Source: Micromonospora lutea
GTDB taxonomy: Bacteria > Actinomycetota > Actinomycetes > Mycobacteriales > Micromonosporaceae
Length of the DNA stretch: 64,000 bases
NCBI RefSeq assembly: GCF_016863535.1
Contig: NZ_BOPB01000010.1
Span: 160,339 to 224,338, forward strand
Reading direction: 5' to 3'
Part shown: positions 16,951 to 26,339 of the stretch, in pieces
Position numbering within the stretch: the stretch's first letter is position 1
How the letters are laid out: every line of letters begins with the position of its first letter
Position numbers and translations under genes: made by a program
The notes under the pieces: generated by a model
What the model was told of the DNA's origin: nothing
Seen by the model: the letters and a program-made list of their open reading frames with translations, nothing else
The model's database searches: none

Positions 16951-16984
16951 GAACCCTCCTGACGACCAGCCGGAGCCGGAACGA

Positions 16985-18565
16985 CTACCGGAACCTCAGC
17001 GCGGTCGGCCCCTGGACCTTCGAACCGCGGCGCTGCTTCGCCGGCATCGCGGCGAGCTTCTCCCGCAGCTCGACGGCGTAGCCGGCGAGCGCCTCCACCA
17101 GATCGGGCACCGACGCGTGCGGAGGCTGGACGTCGACCCGCAGGCCGAACTCCGTCGCGGTCTCCGCCGTCTTGGGTCCGATGACAGCGACAACGGTACG
17201 CGTGTGCGGCTTGCCGGCGATGCCGACCAGGTTCCGCACGGTGGAGGACGAGGTGAACAACACCGCGTCGAAGCCGCCCGACTTGATCGCGTCCCGGATC
17301 TCGGCGGGCGGCGGGGCGGCCCGGACCGTCCGGTAGGCGGTCACGTCGTCGACCTCCCAGCCACGCTCGGTGAGCCCGGCGGCGAGCGTCTCGGTGGCGA
17401 TGTCGGCGCGCGGCAGCAGCACCCGGCCGACCGGGTCGAGCACCTCGTCGTGCGGCGAGAACTCGGCCAGCAGGCCCTCGGAGGACTGCTCTCCGGAGGG
17501 GATCAGCTCCGGCTGGATACCGAAGGCGCGGACCGCGTCGGCGGTGGCATCTCCTATACAGGCGATCTTGACGCCACCGAAGTGCCGGGCGTCCAGACCG
17601 TGCTCGGCGAACTTCTCCCAGACCGCCCGCACCGCGTTCACCGAGGTGAAGATCACCCAGGCGTACCTGCCGTCGACCAGGCCCTTGACCGCCCGCTCCA
17701 TCTGAGCCGGGGTACGCGGCGGCTCCACCGCGATGGTCGGCACCTCGCAGGGAATCGCCCCGTACGCGCGCAGTCGGGCACTCATCACGCCGGCCTGCTC
17801 CTTGGTGCGGGGCACCAGCACCTTCCAGCCGTACAGCGGGCGGTTCTCCCACCAGCTGAGCTTGTCCCGCTGGCCGACACCCTCGCCGAGGGTCAGCACG
17901 ACCCGGCCGGTGAAGCCGAGTGCCGCCGCGACGAAGGAGTCCACGGTCGACGTGGTGGTGTACTGCGTCTCGCCGGTGCCGTCGCCGGTCACCCCGACGT
18001 CGGTGGTGCCGTCCACGCCGGCCGCGAGCAGCCCGTCACGGATCGCGGCCAGATCGCCGGCGTCGACCGCCAGCGCCAGTGAACCGCGCTGCACGGCTGC
18101 CGCCAGCGCGTCGAAGTCAAGCGTGCTGACGTCCTCGACGTCGGCAGCGGTGCGTACGCCCGGCAGCGGCACGCCCGCGTAGGTGGCCACTCCCTCGGCC
18201 TGGCCGACTCCGGGAACCACCTCGAAGTGCGCGGCGGTTCGCGCCACCGCCTGCACCTCCTTGACCACCGAGTCGTGGCCGAACGGATCGCCGGCCACCA
18301 GGTGCACCGCGTTCTGCCCGGAACGGGCCGCCGAGATCAGGATCTTGGCCACGTCGCCCGGCGCTCCCTCGGCCGGGGTGAACTGGGCGTCGGACCTGGC
18401 CTCCGCTCGGACGACGTCGAGCAGCGACTCGGGGACTCCCCGGTCGTACACCACCTGGTCGGCGTCGACCAGGGCGTCGTGCGCCCGGCGGGTCAGCAGG
18501 CCCGGGTCGCCGGGTCCTGCCCCGACGAACGCGATACGGCCTACGGGCTTACGGGTGCGGGTCAT
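16985..18565 (-). CDS. hemD: Bifunctional uroporphyrinogen-III methyltransferase / uroporphyrinogen-III synthase
   Basis: 526 residues. The N-terminal half (about 1-245) is a SUMT/CobA-type SAM-dependent methylase ([60 protein letters not shown]). The C-terminal half (about 255-515) is uroporphyrinogen-III synthase with the loosely conserved HemD fold ([54 protein letters not shown]). The fusion cyclises hydroxymethylbilane to uroporphyrinogen III and can divert it to precorrin-2, so it serves both heme and siroheme/cobalamin routes. ATG 18565 overlaps the hemC stop (ATGA), indicating translational coupling. Confidence 0.94.
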   Translation of the reverse strand: MTRTRKPVGRIAFVGAGPGDPGLLTRRAHDALVDADQVVYDRGVPESLLDVVRAEARSDAQFTPAEGAPGDVAKILISAARSGQNAVHLVAGDPFGHDSVVKEVQAVARTAAHFEVVPGVGQAEGVATYAGVPLPGVRTAADVEDVSTLDFDALAAAVQRGSLALAVDAGDLAAIRDGLLAAGVDGTTDVGVTGDGTGETQYTTTSTVDSFVAAALGFTGRVVLTLGEGVGQRDKLSWWENRPLYGWKVLVPRTKEQAGVMSARLRAYGAIPCEVPTIAVEPPRTPAQMERAVKGLVDGRYAWVIFTSVNAVRAVWEKFAEHGLDARHFGGVKIACIGDATADAVRAFGIQPELIPSGEQSSEGLLAEFSPHDEVLDPVGRVLLPRADIATETLAAGLTERGWEVDDVTAYRTVRAAPPPAEIRDAIKSGGFDAVLFTSSSTVRNLVGIAGKPHTRTVVAVIGPKTAETATEFGLRVDVQPPHASVPDLVEALAGYAVELREKLAAMPAKQRRGSKVQGPTALRFR

Positions 18566-19560
18566 TCTGTGCTCCCAAATTGCTGAGTCCCCGGGCCGTC
18601 GTGTCCTTGCGGGCCGAGGATCGAGTCGGCGCCGAGGTCGAGGAGTTCGGTGGCGAGTGCCTTACCGATCTCCGCCGCATCGGCGGGCGTTCCGGTGCGG
18701 GACAGCCGGATATCGCGGGTGCCGTCCGGACTGATCACCGCCCCGCGCAGGTAGATCTCCTGGACATCGTCGCCATCGACGCCCGAGCCGGTTGGCTCGC
18801 CTTCGGCGACGACGGCGTAGGCGGCGACCGGAGCGGAGCATCCGGCCTCCAGGGTGGCCAGCATCGCCCGCTCCGCGATGACCGCGGCGCGTGACGGTGC
18901 GTGGTCGAGCATGGCAAGCAGCTCGACCAGGTCGGTGTCGTCGAGCCGGCACTCCACCGCCAGGGCCCCCTGGGCGGGAGCCGGCAGCATCAGCATCGGG
19001 TCGAGCGTCTCGGTGACCACGTCGGCACGGTCGATGCGGGCCAGGCCCGCCCGGGCCAGGACGATGGCGTCCAGGTCGGCGTCCGGGCCGAGCACCCGGG
19101 CCAGCCGGGTGTCGATGTTGCCCCGGATCGGAGTGACCGACAGTGGCATGCCCAGCGCGTGCAGCTGGGCGATCCGGCGCAACGCTCCGGTACCGACGAC
19201 CGCACCCGGCTCGAGTTCGGCCAACGTCTTCCCGTCGCGGGCGACGAGCGCGTCGCGTGGGTCCTGTCGCGGCGGCACCGCAGCGATGTGCAGCCCCGGC
19301 GTGGTCGCGGTGGGCAGGTCCTTGTACGAGTGGACCGCGAAGTCGATCGTGCCGGCGACCAGGGCGTCGCGCAGCGCGGAGACGAACACGCCGACCCCGA
19401 GCCGGTGCACCGGCGCGTTGGACCGGTCGCCGGCGGTGACCACCTCGACCAGTTCCACGGGCCGTCCGGTACGCGCGGTGAGCGCTTCGGCGACGTGCCC
19501 GGCCTGGGCCATCGCCAGCTTGCTGCCTCGGGTTCCGAGGCGCAGTGGGGCCTCGTTCAT
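18562..19560 (-). CDS. hemC: Hydroxymethylbilane synthase (porphobilinogen deaminase)
   Basis: 332 residues. It polymerises four porphobilinogens into hydroxymethylbilane on a dipyrromethane cofactor. Conserved stretches include LRLGTRGSKLAMAQAG, FVSALRDALVAGTIDFAVHSYKDLP, GTGALRRIAQLHA, PIRGNIDTRLARV and the cofactor Cys in LEAGCSAPVAAY. It overlaps hemD by four bases and its own ATG overlaps the end of hemA by four bases, so hemA-hemC-hemD are coupled. Confidence 0.95.
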   Translation of the reverse strand: MNEAPLRLGTRGSKLAMAQAGHVAEALTARTGRPVELVEVVTAGDRSNAPVHRLGVGVFVSALRDALVAGTIDFAVHSYKDLPTATTPGLHIAAVPPRQDPRDALVARDGKTLAELEPGAVVGTGALRRIAQLHALGMPLSVTPIRGNIDTRLARVLGPDADLDAIVLARAGLARIDRADVVTETLDPMLMLPAPAQGALAVECRLDDTDLVELLAMLDHAPSRAAVIAERAMLATLEAGCSAPVAAYAVVAEGEPTGSGVDGDDVQEIYLRGAVISPDGTRDIRLSRTGTPADAAEIGKALATELLDLGADSILGPQGHDGPGTQQFGSTE

Positions 19561-20885
19561 CGATCGCCTCCAGCGGATGGGGTGATGTCCGGCACGGTGT
19601 CCACCGGCGAGGTCTGCGGGACCTGGAGATCGAACAGCTCGCGCAGCAGGGCCGCGTACTGGTCACCGCCGGGTTCGGCGGCGAGCTGGCGGACCCGGAC
19701 GGTCGGCTGGTGCAGCAGTCGCTGGACCACCCGGTGCACCGTGCGGGCCACCTCGGCACGCTGGTCGTCGCTGAGGTCGGGACGACGTTGCGCGAGCCGA
19801 CGTAGCTCGGCGGTGACCACGTCGTCGGCCCGTCCGCGCAGGGCGGCGACCGTCGGGGCCACGTCGGCACCGCGCAGCCAGCTGAGGAAGGACTCGACCT
19901 CGCCGGCCACGATCCGCTCGACGGCGGCGGCGTCCGAGGCGACCGGACCGTCGGCGAGCAGCCCCGCCATCCGGTCGATGTCGATCACCTCGACGCCGGG
20001 CAGTTCGGCGACGTCGGGCCCGACGTCTCGCGGTACCGCGAGGTCGAGCAGAACCAGCGGGCCACGCCCGGAGTCGCGGCTGGCGGCCGCCGTGGCGACC
20101 ACCTCCCGGGTGAGAACGGGCTCCGGAGAGGCGGTGGCGGCCACCACGATGTCCACCGCGGAGAGCGTGTCCGCCAGCTCGGCCATCGGTCGCGCGGTGG
20201 CACCGTACGACTCGGCCAGCCGGACCGCCCGGTCCGTGCTCCGGTTCGTCACGGTCACCGGCCCGGCACCGAGCCGGGAGAGCGTCGCCACGCCCAGCGA
20301 GCCCATCGCCCCGGCGCCGACGATCAGCGCGGGACGACCGGTGAGGCCGTCGTCGAGGTGGTCGGCGGCGAGCCCCAGCGCGGCGGTGACCACGCTCTGG
20401 CCGGCGCGATCGATGCCGGTCTCCGAGTGAGCCCGCTTACCCACCCGCAGGGCCTGCTGCATCAGCTCGTGCAGCAACCGTCCGGCGGTGTCCGCCGCAC
20501 TGGCCCAGTGGTACGCGTCGCGCAGTTGCCCGAGGATCTGCGCCTCGCCGATCACCATCGAGTCCAAGCCGGCGGCCACCCGGAAAACGTGTTCCACCGC
20601 TGCCGAGTCGAAGTGCACGTAGAGGTGGTTGGCCAGCGCTGCCGGCTGGCAGCCGGCCTGCTCAGCGAGGACGGCGCAGATGTCACCGAGGCCCCCGTGG
20701 AAGCCGGACACCGCCGCGTAGACCTCGACCCGGTTGCAGGTGGAGACGAGGACGGCCTCGCTCACGTACGGCTGAGCGACCAGGTGCCCCAGGGTGCGGT
20801 CGAGCCCACTGGGTGACACCGCGAGCCGTTCCAGGGTGGCGACCGGTGCGGTGCGGTAGGACGCGCCAACGACGAGGAGTTTCAC
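19557..20885 (-). CDS. hemA: Glutamyl-tRNA reductase
   Basis: 442 residues. The first enzyme of the C5 heme pathway, reducing glutamyl-tRNA to glutamate-1-semialdehyde with NADPH. Seen: N-terminal LLVVGASYRTAPVATLERLA, the catalytic Cys in VLVSTCNRVEVYAA, the His-containing RVAAGLDSMVIGEAQILGQL, the NADPH loop LIVGAGAMGSLGVATL and a C-terminal dimerisation helix region. The N-terminal KK heme-feedback motif of enterobacteria is absent. GTG 20885 starts inside the end of rex (GTGA overlap), so HemA should be translationally coupled to the redox repressor that controls the operon. Confidence 0.95.
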   Translation of the reverse strand: MKLLVVGASYRTAPVATLERLAVSPSGLDRTLGHLVAQPYVSEAVLVSTCNRVEVYAAVSGFHGGLGDICAVLAEQAGCQPAALANHLYVHFDSAAVEHVFRVAAGLDSMVIGEAQILGQLRDAYHWASAADTAGRLLHELMQQALRVGKRAHSETGIDRAGQSVVTAALGLAADHLDDGLTGRPALIVGAGAMGSLGVATLSRLGAGPVTVTNRSTDRAVRLAESYGATARPMAELADTLSAVDIVVAATASPEPVLTREVVATAAASRDSGRGPLVLLDLAVPRDVGPDVAELPGVEVIDIDRMAGLLADGPVASDAAAVERIVAGEVESFLSWLRGADVAPTVAALRGRADDVVTAELRRLAQRRPDLSDDQRAEVARTVHRVVQRLLHQPTVRVRQLAAEPGGDQYAALLRELFDLQVPQTSPVDTVPDITPSAGGDR

Positions 20886-21652
20886 GTGCCGATCGCCTCC
20901 TGGCTCTCGGTGACCGCGAGACCACCTGGCAGGGCGGTGAGGGCGGACCCACCGGCGGCGGGGAGCGCGGTCAGGGATGCCTTGCGGTGCTCGTGGAACG
21001 ACAGGATCTGCAACTCGATGGCGAGGTCGACCTTGCGCACGTCGACCCCCTCGGGAACCGAGAGTACGCACGGTGCGAAGTTGAGGATGCTCGTCACGCC
21101 GACGGCGACCAACTGGTCCGCCACCCGTTGCGCGGCGGCGGCCGGGGTGGCGATGACACCTATCGCGATGGATTCCTCGGCGGCCACCTGGGGCAGGTCG
21201 TCGATGTGCTGTACGACCAGGCCGTTGATCTCCTCGCCGACCAGTTCCTGGTCGGCGTCGAGGAGCGCGGCGATCCGGAAGCCACGGCTGGCGAAGCCGT
21301 CGTAGCCGGCCAGGGCGTGACCGAGGTTACCCACCCCTACCAGCACGACCGCCCGACGCTGGGTGAGCCCGAGCACGTACTCGATCTGATCGATCAGCAG
21401 CCCGACGTCGTAGCCGACGCCCCGGGTGCCGTACGAGCCGAGTTGGGACAGGTCCTTACGGAGCTTCGCCGAGTTGACCCCGGCGGCATTGGCCAGCCCC
21501 TCACTGGAAACTGTCTCGTGACCTGTTTCGGCGAGATTGTGCAGGGCACGGAGGTATTCGGGGAGTCGGGCCACCGTCGCCTCGGGGAGGTCCGGGAGCG
21601 CCGGTACGGCACCTGCGCGACCGGGCGCGCCAGGGTGACGGTGCTGACTCAT
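20882..21652 (-). CDS. rex: Redox-sensing transcriptional repressor Rex
   Basis: 256 residues. N-terminal winged helix (about 20-90: LPEYLRALHNLAETGHETVSSEGLANAAGVNSAKLRKDLSQLG, with the DNA-contacting SAKLRKDLS helix) followed by a Rossmann domain with the NAD(H) loop LVGVGNLGHALAGY. Rex binds operators when NAD+ is high and releases them when NADH rises, linking respiratory state to heme synthesis and other genes. It leads the rex-hemACDB cluster, as in Streptomyces. ATG 21652 is used; a longer frame upstream is not Rex-like. A near-perfect Rex operator lies 120 bp upstream, consistent with autoregulation. Confidence 0.96.
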   Translation of the reverse strand: MSQHRHPGAPGRAGAVPALPDLPEATVARLPEYLRALHNLAETGHETVSSEGLANAAGVNSAKLRKDLSQLGSYGTRGVGYDVGLLIDQIEYVLGLTQRRAVVLVGVGNLGHALAGYDGFASRGFRIAALLDADQELVGEEINGLVVQHIDDLPQVAAEESIAIGVIATPAAAAQRVADQLVAVGVTSILNFAPCVLSVPEGVDVRKVDLAIELQILSFHEHRKASLTALPAAGGSALTALPGGLAVTESQEAIGT

Positions 21653-21989
21653 GAGACTCCGTGCGGTGCGATCCTCGGCCAACTCCACCGGTCGGCCGTT
21701 TCGGGACTCCCGCTGGCGACCGATGTTGCCGGCTGTGCTAGCAGGGCGCGTCGGAACTACAGAGTAGGCGCTTGTGAAGACGTGCACAAATCGCGATCTT
21801 GCTGGCACGGCCCACGCCCTCACCGACTCCTCCATCCCACAAGATCGATCACCACCTTGCCGTGCGCACCTGCGCGATTATGACTCAATCCCGACTTCTC
21901 TGACCAATCACACGCAGCTGCCGGCCCCATTTCTCATCGGCCGATCACGAAGTTGTCGCCCTGACACGCGGCTTTCGAGCGCGACACCT
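21653..21989. other. 337-bp non-coding gap upstream of rex
   Basis: The gap separates rex from the same-strand HAD gene. It holds the Rex operator at 21772-21789 and locally AT-rich sequence around 21880-21915 and 21930-21960. I see no ORF, hairpin terminator or riboswitch motif that I can name. Confidence 0.5.
21772..21789. promoter_or_regulatory. Rex operator (ROP) upstream of rex
   Basis: TTGTGAA-GACG-TGCACAA matches the actinobacterial Rex consensus TTGTGAA-N4-TTCACAA at 13 of 14 defined positions. It lies 120 bp upstream of the rex start in the 337-bp gap between rex and the HAD gene. Confidence 0.8.
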
Positions 21990-22658
21990 TCATGGTCGAC
22001 GGGGCGAATCGGTCACGGTGGTGGCGAGGGTCACGGCCTCGGTGAGGGTGTCGGCGACGGGGTGCCCGGAGGCGAGCAGGCGGTAACGGTCGGTGAATCC
22101 ACCGGTGTAGAGGACAGCGTGGGCACCGACGGCAAGGGCGGCGTCGGCATCGTCCAGCGAGTCGCCGATCAGCACCACCGACCGACCGTCGACGCCCAAC
22201 GCGTCAAGATGCCGCGCCAGCGACTCCGCCTTACGGTCACCGCCGACCTGCGCCCGTAGCCCGTCGATGCGGGCGAACCGACCGCTCAGGCCGTACGTGT
22301 CGACGGTGGGCACCAACTCGTCGTGGAACCACATCGACAACAGGGACTGACTGCCCGACCAGGCCGCTATCGCGTCCACGGCGTCGTGCGCCAGCTCACA
22401 GGTGGTCAGACCGACCCGGTACGCCTCGTGGAAGATCTTGTCCAGCCGACCGAAGGCGTCGTCGTCCACCGTTCGGCCGAGCACCTCCGCGTAGTAGTCG
22501 GCGATCGGCCGGCGGAACCGGACCCGGTGCTCGTCGGGGCTGACGCTCGGCCCGCCCTCGCTGGCGAACACCGCGTTGGTGCAGGCCACCACGAGACTGA
22601 GATCGTTGAGCAGGGTGCCGTTCCAGTCCCACACCAGATGAGGGGTCGCAGGGGTCAT
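21990..22658 (-). CDS. HAD-superfamily phosphatase, phosphoglycolate-phosphatase-like
   Basis: 222 residues. HAD motif I is LVWDWNGTLLNDL (nucleophile and acid Asp11/Asn13: the second Asp of the DxD pair is Asn), motif II region SLLSMW, motif III Lys in DRKAESLARH, motif IV VVLIGDSLDDADAAL. An alpha-helical cap lies between motifs I and II. It probably hydrolyses a small phosphorylated metabolite. The WNGT variant of DxDGT is widespread in this subgroup. The gene precedes the rex operon on the same strand, in a position also occupied by a HAD gene in related genomes as far as I recall. Confidence 0.85.
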   Translation of the reverse strand: MTPATPHLVWDWNGTLLNDLSLVVACTNAVFASEGGPSVSPDEHRVRFRRPIADYYAEVLGRTVDDDAFGRLDKIFHEAYRVGLTTCELAHDAVDAIAAWSGSQSLLSMWFHDELVPTVDTYGLSGRFARIDGLRAQVGGDRKAESLARHLDALGVDGRSVVLIGDSLDDADAALAVGAHAVLYTGGFTDRYRLLASGHPVADTLTEAVTLATTVTDSPRRP

Positions 22659-22696
22659 CGCCGCACCTTATCCGGCGGCAACGGGCGGCGGCGGCC

Positions 22697-22948
22697 TCAG
22701 AGCTGCGGGGTGGTCAGGTCCCGCAGCAGGCGCTCCTCCTCGACCCGCCAGTAGCCGTGTTCCCTGCCGTCGAGCAACACCACCGGCAGCCGGTCGCCGT
22801 ACTCACGTTCCATCTCCACGTCACCGCTGACGTCCCGCTCGATCCACCGGTCGCCGGTGACCGCGACCACCCGGTCGAGCGCCGCCTTGGCGTCCTCGCA
22901 GAGGTGGCAGCCGGGGCGAGTGATCAGGGTCAGGCGGGGCTCACGCAT
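22697..22948 (-). CDS. Glutaredoxin-like (DUF836) thiol protein
   Basis: 83 residues with a thioredoxin fold. The redox motif CHLC is in TLITRPGCHLCEDAKAAL; the cis-Pro segment is DRLPVVLLDGREH. Small proteins of this group sit next to heme genes in many actinobacteria. In an organism lacking glutathione the electron donor is presumably mycothiol or thioredoxin reductase (inference). It overlaps the 3' end of the acyl-CoA ligase gene by eight bases, so the two are co-transcribed. Confidence 0.88.
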   Translation of the reverse strand: MREPRLTLITRPGCHLCEDAKAALDRVVAVTGDRWIERDVSGDVEMEREYGDRLPVVLLDGREHGYWRVEEERLLRDLTTPQL

Positions 22949-24539
22949 CGGTCTCCTCCGTCGTGCCGAGCACGGTCTTGCGTACCTTCCCGATCACCGA
23001 GCGCGGCAGCACGTCGACGAACTCGACCTCGGTCGGGCACTTGAATCTGGCCAGATTACGCGTGCAGTGGGCGATCAGCTCGGAACCAGCGACCTCGGCC
23101 CGCGGCGCCGGCACCACGTACGCCCGGACAGTCTCCCCGGTCCTCGGGTTCGGCACGCCCACTACCGCCGACTCCGCCACCGCCGGGTGGGTGGACAACA
23201 CCAGTTCCACCTCGCGCGGGTACACGTTGAAGCCGTTGACCAGAATCAGCTCGCCGATCCGGTCGACCAGGAAGAGATCGCCCTCGGCATCGGCGTACGC
23301 GACGTCGCCGGTGGCCCACCAGCCGTCGGCGTCCGGTCCGCCTGCGCCGTCCGGCCAGTACCCGGAGAAGAGGTTCGGGCCGCGGACCACGAGTTGGCCC
23401 GGGTCGGTGCCCGCAGCGGGGTCGGTGAGGTCCATCTCGTCCGGGTCGTCCTCCGGCGCGGCGACTCCATCGCGCCACAGTTCCGTACCGTCCGCCCCGA
23501 CCAGCCGCGCCTGGACCCCGGGCAGCGGGCGGCCGATCGATCCAGGCTTGGGTTCGCCCCTGACCAGGGTCGAGGTGAGCACCGGAGCGGTCTCGGTCAG
23601 GCCGTACCCGACGTGCACCGGGCGACGCGCGGCCTCGGTGAAGCGCGCCGCGTCGGCCGGCTCCAGCGGCGCCGCGCCGCAGACCACGTGCCGCACCGCG
23701 ACCATCGCCGCGGCGATGCTGTCGGCGTCCGCCCGGGACCAGGTCTGCACCATCGACGGTACGCCCACCAGCACGCTCGCCCGGTGCCGGGCGATCTCGG
23801 CGAGCGCCCCGTCAGGTCCCGGATCGTCGACGAGCACCCCGGTCGCAGCATGGTGGATCACCGCACCCAGCCCGGTGTTCAGTCCGTAGGCGTGGAACAG
23901 CGGCAGGGCCAGCAGCACCGTGTCGTCGGGGCCGACGACCGGGGGTTCGATCCGGCCGATCTGTTCGTGGTTGGCCGCCAGGGCCCGGTGCGAGAGCATG
24001 GCCCCCTTCGGCCAGCCCGAGGTGCCCGAGGTGTAGAGCAGCATCGCCAGCTCGTCGGCGCCCCGGGTCGGAAACGTCCGGTCGCCACCGGTCGTCGGCG
24101 CACTGGTGTGCACCGCGACCAGCCCGGGCAGGTCCAGCTCCGCCAACAGGTCCCGGATCCGTTCGGTACCGATCAGCACCGACGCACCGGAGTCCGTCAG
24201 GACGTGTCGCAGCTCGCGTGCGGTCAGACCGGGGTTGACCGGTACCGCCGTCAGGCCGGCCCGCAGCACGCCGAGCAGGCTGATCACGAACTCCGGCACG
24301 TTGGGCAGCGCCACGACGACCCGCGCACCCGGCCGGGTCGCGTCGGCCCCCGGCACCGCGTCGGCCAGAGCCCGGGCCGCCCCGCTCACCGCCTCGTCCA
24401 GTTCGGACCAGGTGATCGTCTGATCCTGCCAGTGCAGAGCGGGCTTGTCGGCGTGCAGCTCCGCCGCCCGGCGGACGCGATCGGCGAGACTGTGACCGGT
24501 GACTGAGTCAGGATCCTGCACGGTGGCTGAGTCTGGCAC
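22941..24539 (-). CDS. Acyl-CoA ligase / AMP-binding enzyme
   Basis: About 532 residues. An ANL-superfamily adenylating enzyme with the P-loop LLYTSGTSGWPKGAML, the A5 motif YGLTETAPV, the A7/A8 motifs GWWATGDVAY and VDRIGELILVNGFNVYPREVE, and the C-terminal catalytic Lys in RSVIGKVRKTVL. It should activate a carboxylic acid, probably a fatty acid, to acyl-AMP and then acyl-CoA. The gene is co-directional with the overlapping glutaredoxin gene. The start is uncertain: GTG 24539 and GTG 24521 are both plausible and the frame is open to 24686. Confidence 0.85.
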   Translation of the reverse strand: MPDSATVQDPDSVTGHSLADRVRRAAELHADKPALHWQDQTITWSELDEAVSGAARALADAVPGADATRPGARVVVALPNVPEFVISLLGVLRAGLTAVPVNPGLTARELRHVLTDSGASVLIGTERIRDLLAELDLPGLVAVHTSAPTTGGDRTFPTRGADELAMLLYTSGTSGWPKGAMLSHRALAANHEQIGRIEPPVVGPDDTVLLALPLFHAYGLNTGLGAVIHHAATGVLVDDPGPDGALAEIARHRASVLVGVPSMVQTWSRADADSIAAAMVAVRHVVCGAAPLEPADAARFTEAARRPVHVGYGLTETAPVLTSTLVRGEPKPGSIGRPLPGVQARLVGADGTELWRDGVAAPEDDPDEMDLTDPAAGTDPGQLVVRGPNLFSGYWPDGAGGPDADGWWATGDVAYADAEGDLFLVDRIGELILVNGFNVYPREVELVLSTHPAVAESAVVGVPNPRTGETVRAYVVPAPRAEVAGSELIAHCTRNLARFKCPTEVEFVDVLPRSVIGKVRKTVLGTTEETDA

Positions 24540-25117
24540 AGCCCGATCGGCGCGGCCATGCCCGCGAGCCACCGGCCACCCCGCCTCAGGTGAAGGCGTC
24601 AACCGTCCAGGACGGTGCGGCGAGTCCCGTCGACGGAACCTGACGACATCACCGACGGTGCGGAACGGGTGCGGCGACAAGCGCACCGCAGGTGTCCGCT
24701 CCCGGGGGTGACGTCAACCTCGACCGAGCCGGAGCGCCAGCCGCGATACCGCCCCCTACCAGCAGGAACAGCGACTCCACTGGGGATCACGCGGACCGTC
24801 GGTTGTCAACCACACCCGACGGACAACCGGTCCGCCAGTCCTGCGACACGTCGGTGAATACTTCGGCCCTGTGTAACGGACTTGCCACGCGCGGGTGACG
24901 TTGGCCCTATCATCACTCGGGTCGGCTCACCCCATTTGCCGTGAGTCGACACCCCTCAGCCCGAGGAGGCCCCCGTGCCGTTGAGCGCATTGGACCAGCA
25001 CCTCAAGGGGATTTGCCGCCCGTCGGCACACCCCGGAGCCACCCTGCCCGACAGGGCAACGACCGAACGAACGGTTGTTGCCGGCTCGGCGGCCACCGGC
25101 GGAACGGAGGCGGCACG
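24540..25117. other. 578-bp gap between acyl-CoA ligase and bldN
   Basis: Divergent promoter region of the ligase gene and bldN. The frame of the ligase is open to 24686, so part may be coding. Nearer bldN, around 24889-24945, are GTGA/TCAC repeats and a TATCAT hexamer, described as a candidate BldD region. No RNA gene is recognised. Confidence 0.45.
24895..24944. promoter_or_regulatory. Candidate BldD-binding/promoter region upstream of bldN
   Basis: GTGA (24895-24898) and TCACT (24913-24917) form an inverted GTGA-N14-TCAC pair bracketing a possible -10 hexamer TATCAT (24909-24914); a second, opposite pair CTCAC-N10-GTGAG follows at 24926-24945. BldD recognises imperfect AGTGA-Nm-TCACT repeats with variable spacing. 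The match is short and could be chance. Confidence 0.35.
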
Positions 25118-26065
25118 ATGACCACCTTCGGCTTCGCCGAGCGGCCGGTCGGTCTGACCGGTCCCGCCGCCCGCACTCCGATCAACGAACGCGGCGGCGC
25201 CCACGGCGCGCCGGACGCGTCGGCCAACCTCGCTGTCCGGGGCGACGGCGCCGCCCGCCGGGTAGGCAGCCGGCCTCATCAGAACGAGCCGCCGCATCGA
25301 CCATCCGTGCCCGGGGGAAACGCGAAACCCCCAGGTGGGCGGGTCGCCTCCCCGAGCCGACCGACGATGCCGGCCCAGGCTCGACGCAGCGGGGACGCGC
25401 CGGTCGCCGAGGTATCCACCACCGAGACCGCGGTACTTCCGGCGGTCACCGAGGCGACCGGCAGCTCGACCGGGTTCCCGAGCCGCCCCGATCCGTCCGA
25501 TCCGGCCACCGAGGTCTGGGCCCTGGTCGAACGTGCCCAGGCGGGTGAGGCCGAGGCGTTCGGGCTGATCTATGACCGCTATGTGGACACTGTGTTCCGC
25601 TTCGTCTACTTCCGGGTCGGTAATCGACAGCTCGCCGAGGATCTCACCTCGGACACCTTCCTGCGCGCCCTCAAGCGAATCGGTAGCTTCACCTGGCAGG
25701 GCCGGGATCTCGGTGCCTGGCTGGTGACCATCGCGCGCAACCTGGTCGCCGACCATTTCAAATCCGGCCGGTACCGGCTGGAGGTGACCACCGGCGATGT
25801 CCTCGACGCCGATCGGGAGGACCGTGGCCCGGAGGGCAGCCCGGAGGCGGCGGTGGTGGAGCACATCACCAATGTCGCGCTGCTGAGCGCCGTGAAGCGT
25901 CTCAATCCCGAGCAGCAGGAGTGCATCGTGCTCCGCTTTCTCCAGGGCTTCTCGGTGGCCGAGACGGCCCGGGCGATGGGCAAGAACGAGGGCGCGATCA
26001 AAGCACTCCAGTACCGAGCGGTCCGGGCCCTGGCACGACTGCTCCCGGACGGCTTCCAGCCGTGA
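25118..26065 (+). CDS. bldN: BldN-type ECF sigma factor
   Basis: 315 residues. A Pro/Ala/Arg-rich N-terminal extension of about 130 residues precedes an ECF sigma-70: region 2 at about 140-215 (FGLIYDRYVDTVFRFVYFRVG, LAEDLTSDTFLRALKRI, ARNLVADHFKS) and region 4 at about 250-310 (RLNPEQQECIVLRFLQGFSVAETARAMG, GAIKALQYRAVRAL). This matches sigma-BldN of Streptomyces, which directs chaplin and rodlin expression and also has an N-terminal extension removed in vivo. The next gene is an RsbN-like anti-sigma, and the rex-hem genes lie nearby as in S. coelicolor. ATG 25118 follows GGAGG. A role in aerial growth or sporulation is inferred. Confidence 0.88.
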   Translation: MTTFGFAERPVGLTGPAARTPINERGGAHGAPDASANLAVRGDGAARRVGSRPHQNEPPHRPSVPGGNAKPPGGRVASPSRPTMPAQARRSGDAPVAEVSTTETAVLPAVTEATGSSTGFPSRPDPSDPATEVWALVERAQAGEAEAFGLIYDRYVDTVFRFVYFRVGNRQLAEDLTSDTFLRALKRIGSFTWQGRDLGAWLVTIARNLVADHFKSGRYRLEVTTGDVLDADREDRGPEGSPEAAVVEHITNVALLSAVKRLNPEQQECIVLRFLQGFSVAETARAMGKNEGAIKALQYRAVRALARLLPDGFQP

Positions 26066-26339
26066 CCTTCGCACGCCGACACGATGGCGGCCGGTTCCGA
26101 CCGGTTGCTGGGCTCCGCCGACCTGGACACGATCACTTTGCGTAATTTCGGCGCGGGCCGGGCCGTAACCCGCCCCCGGCGCGGCGCGTTTCTCCGGGTG
26201 CGACCGATGACAGTCCGGGAGCCCTCGGGGTGACCTGCGACGGTGCCGACGACGGCCATCCGCCGTGGTGTCACGAGGTCATCGGTCGCTGGTGGTGAAC
26301 GCGGCCGACCGGCCGTGACCAGCGAGAGGAGGTGCCACG

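Noticed and set aside
18562..18565. hemC-hemD and hemA-hemC four-base overlaps as frameshifts
   Set aside because: They are ATGA overlaps typical of coupled genes; both frames are intact.
24956..26074. Long minus-strand frame opposite bldN
   Set aside because: It is antisense to a clear sigma factor gene and its translation shows no domain.
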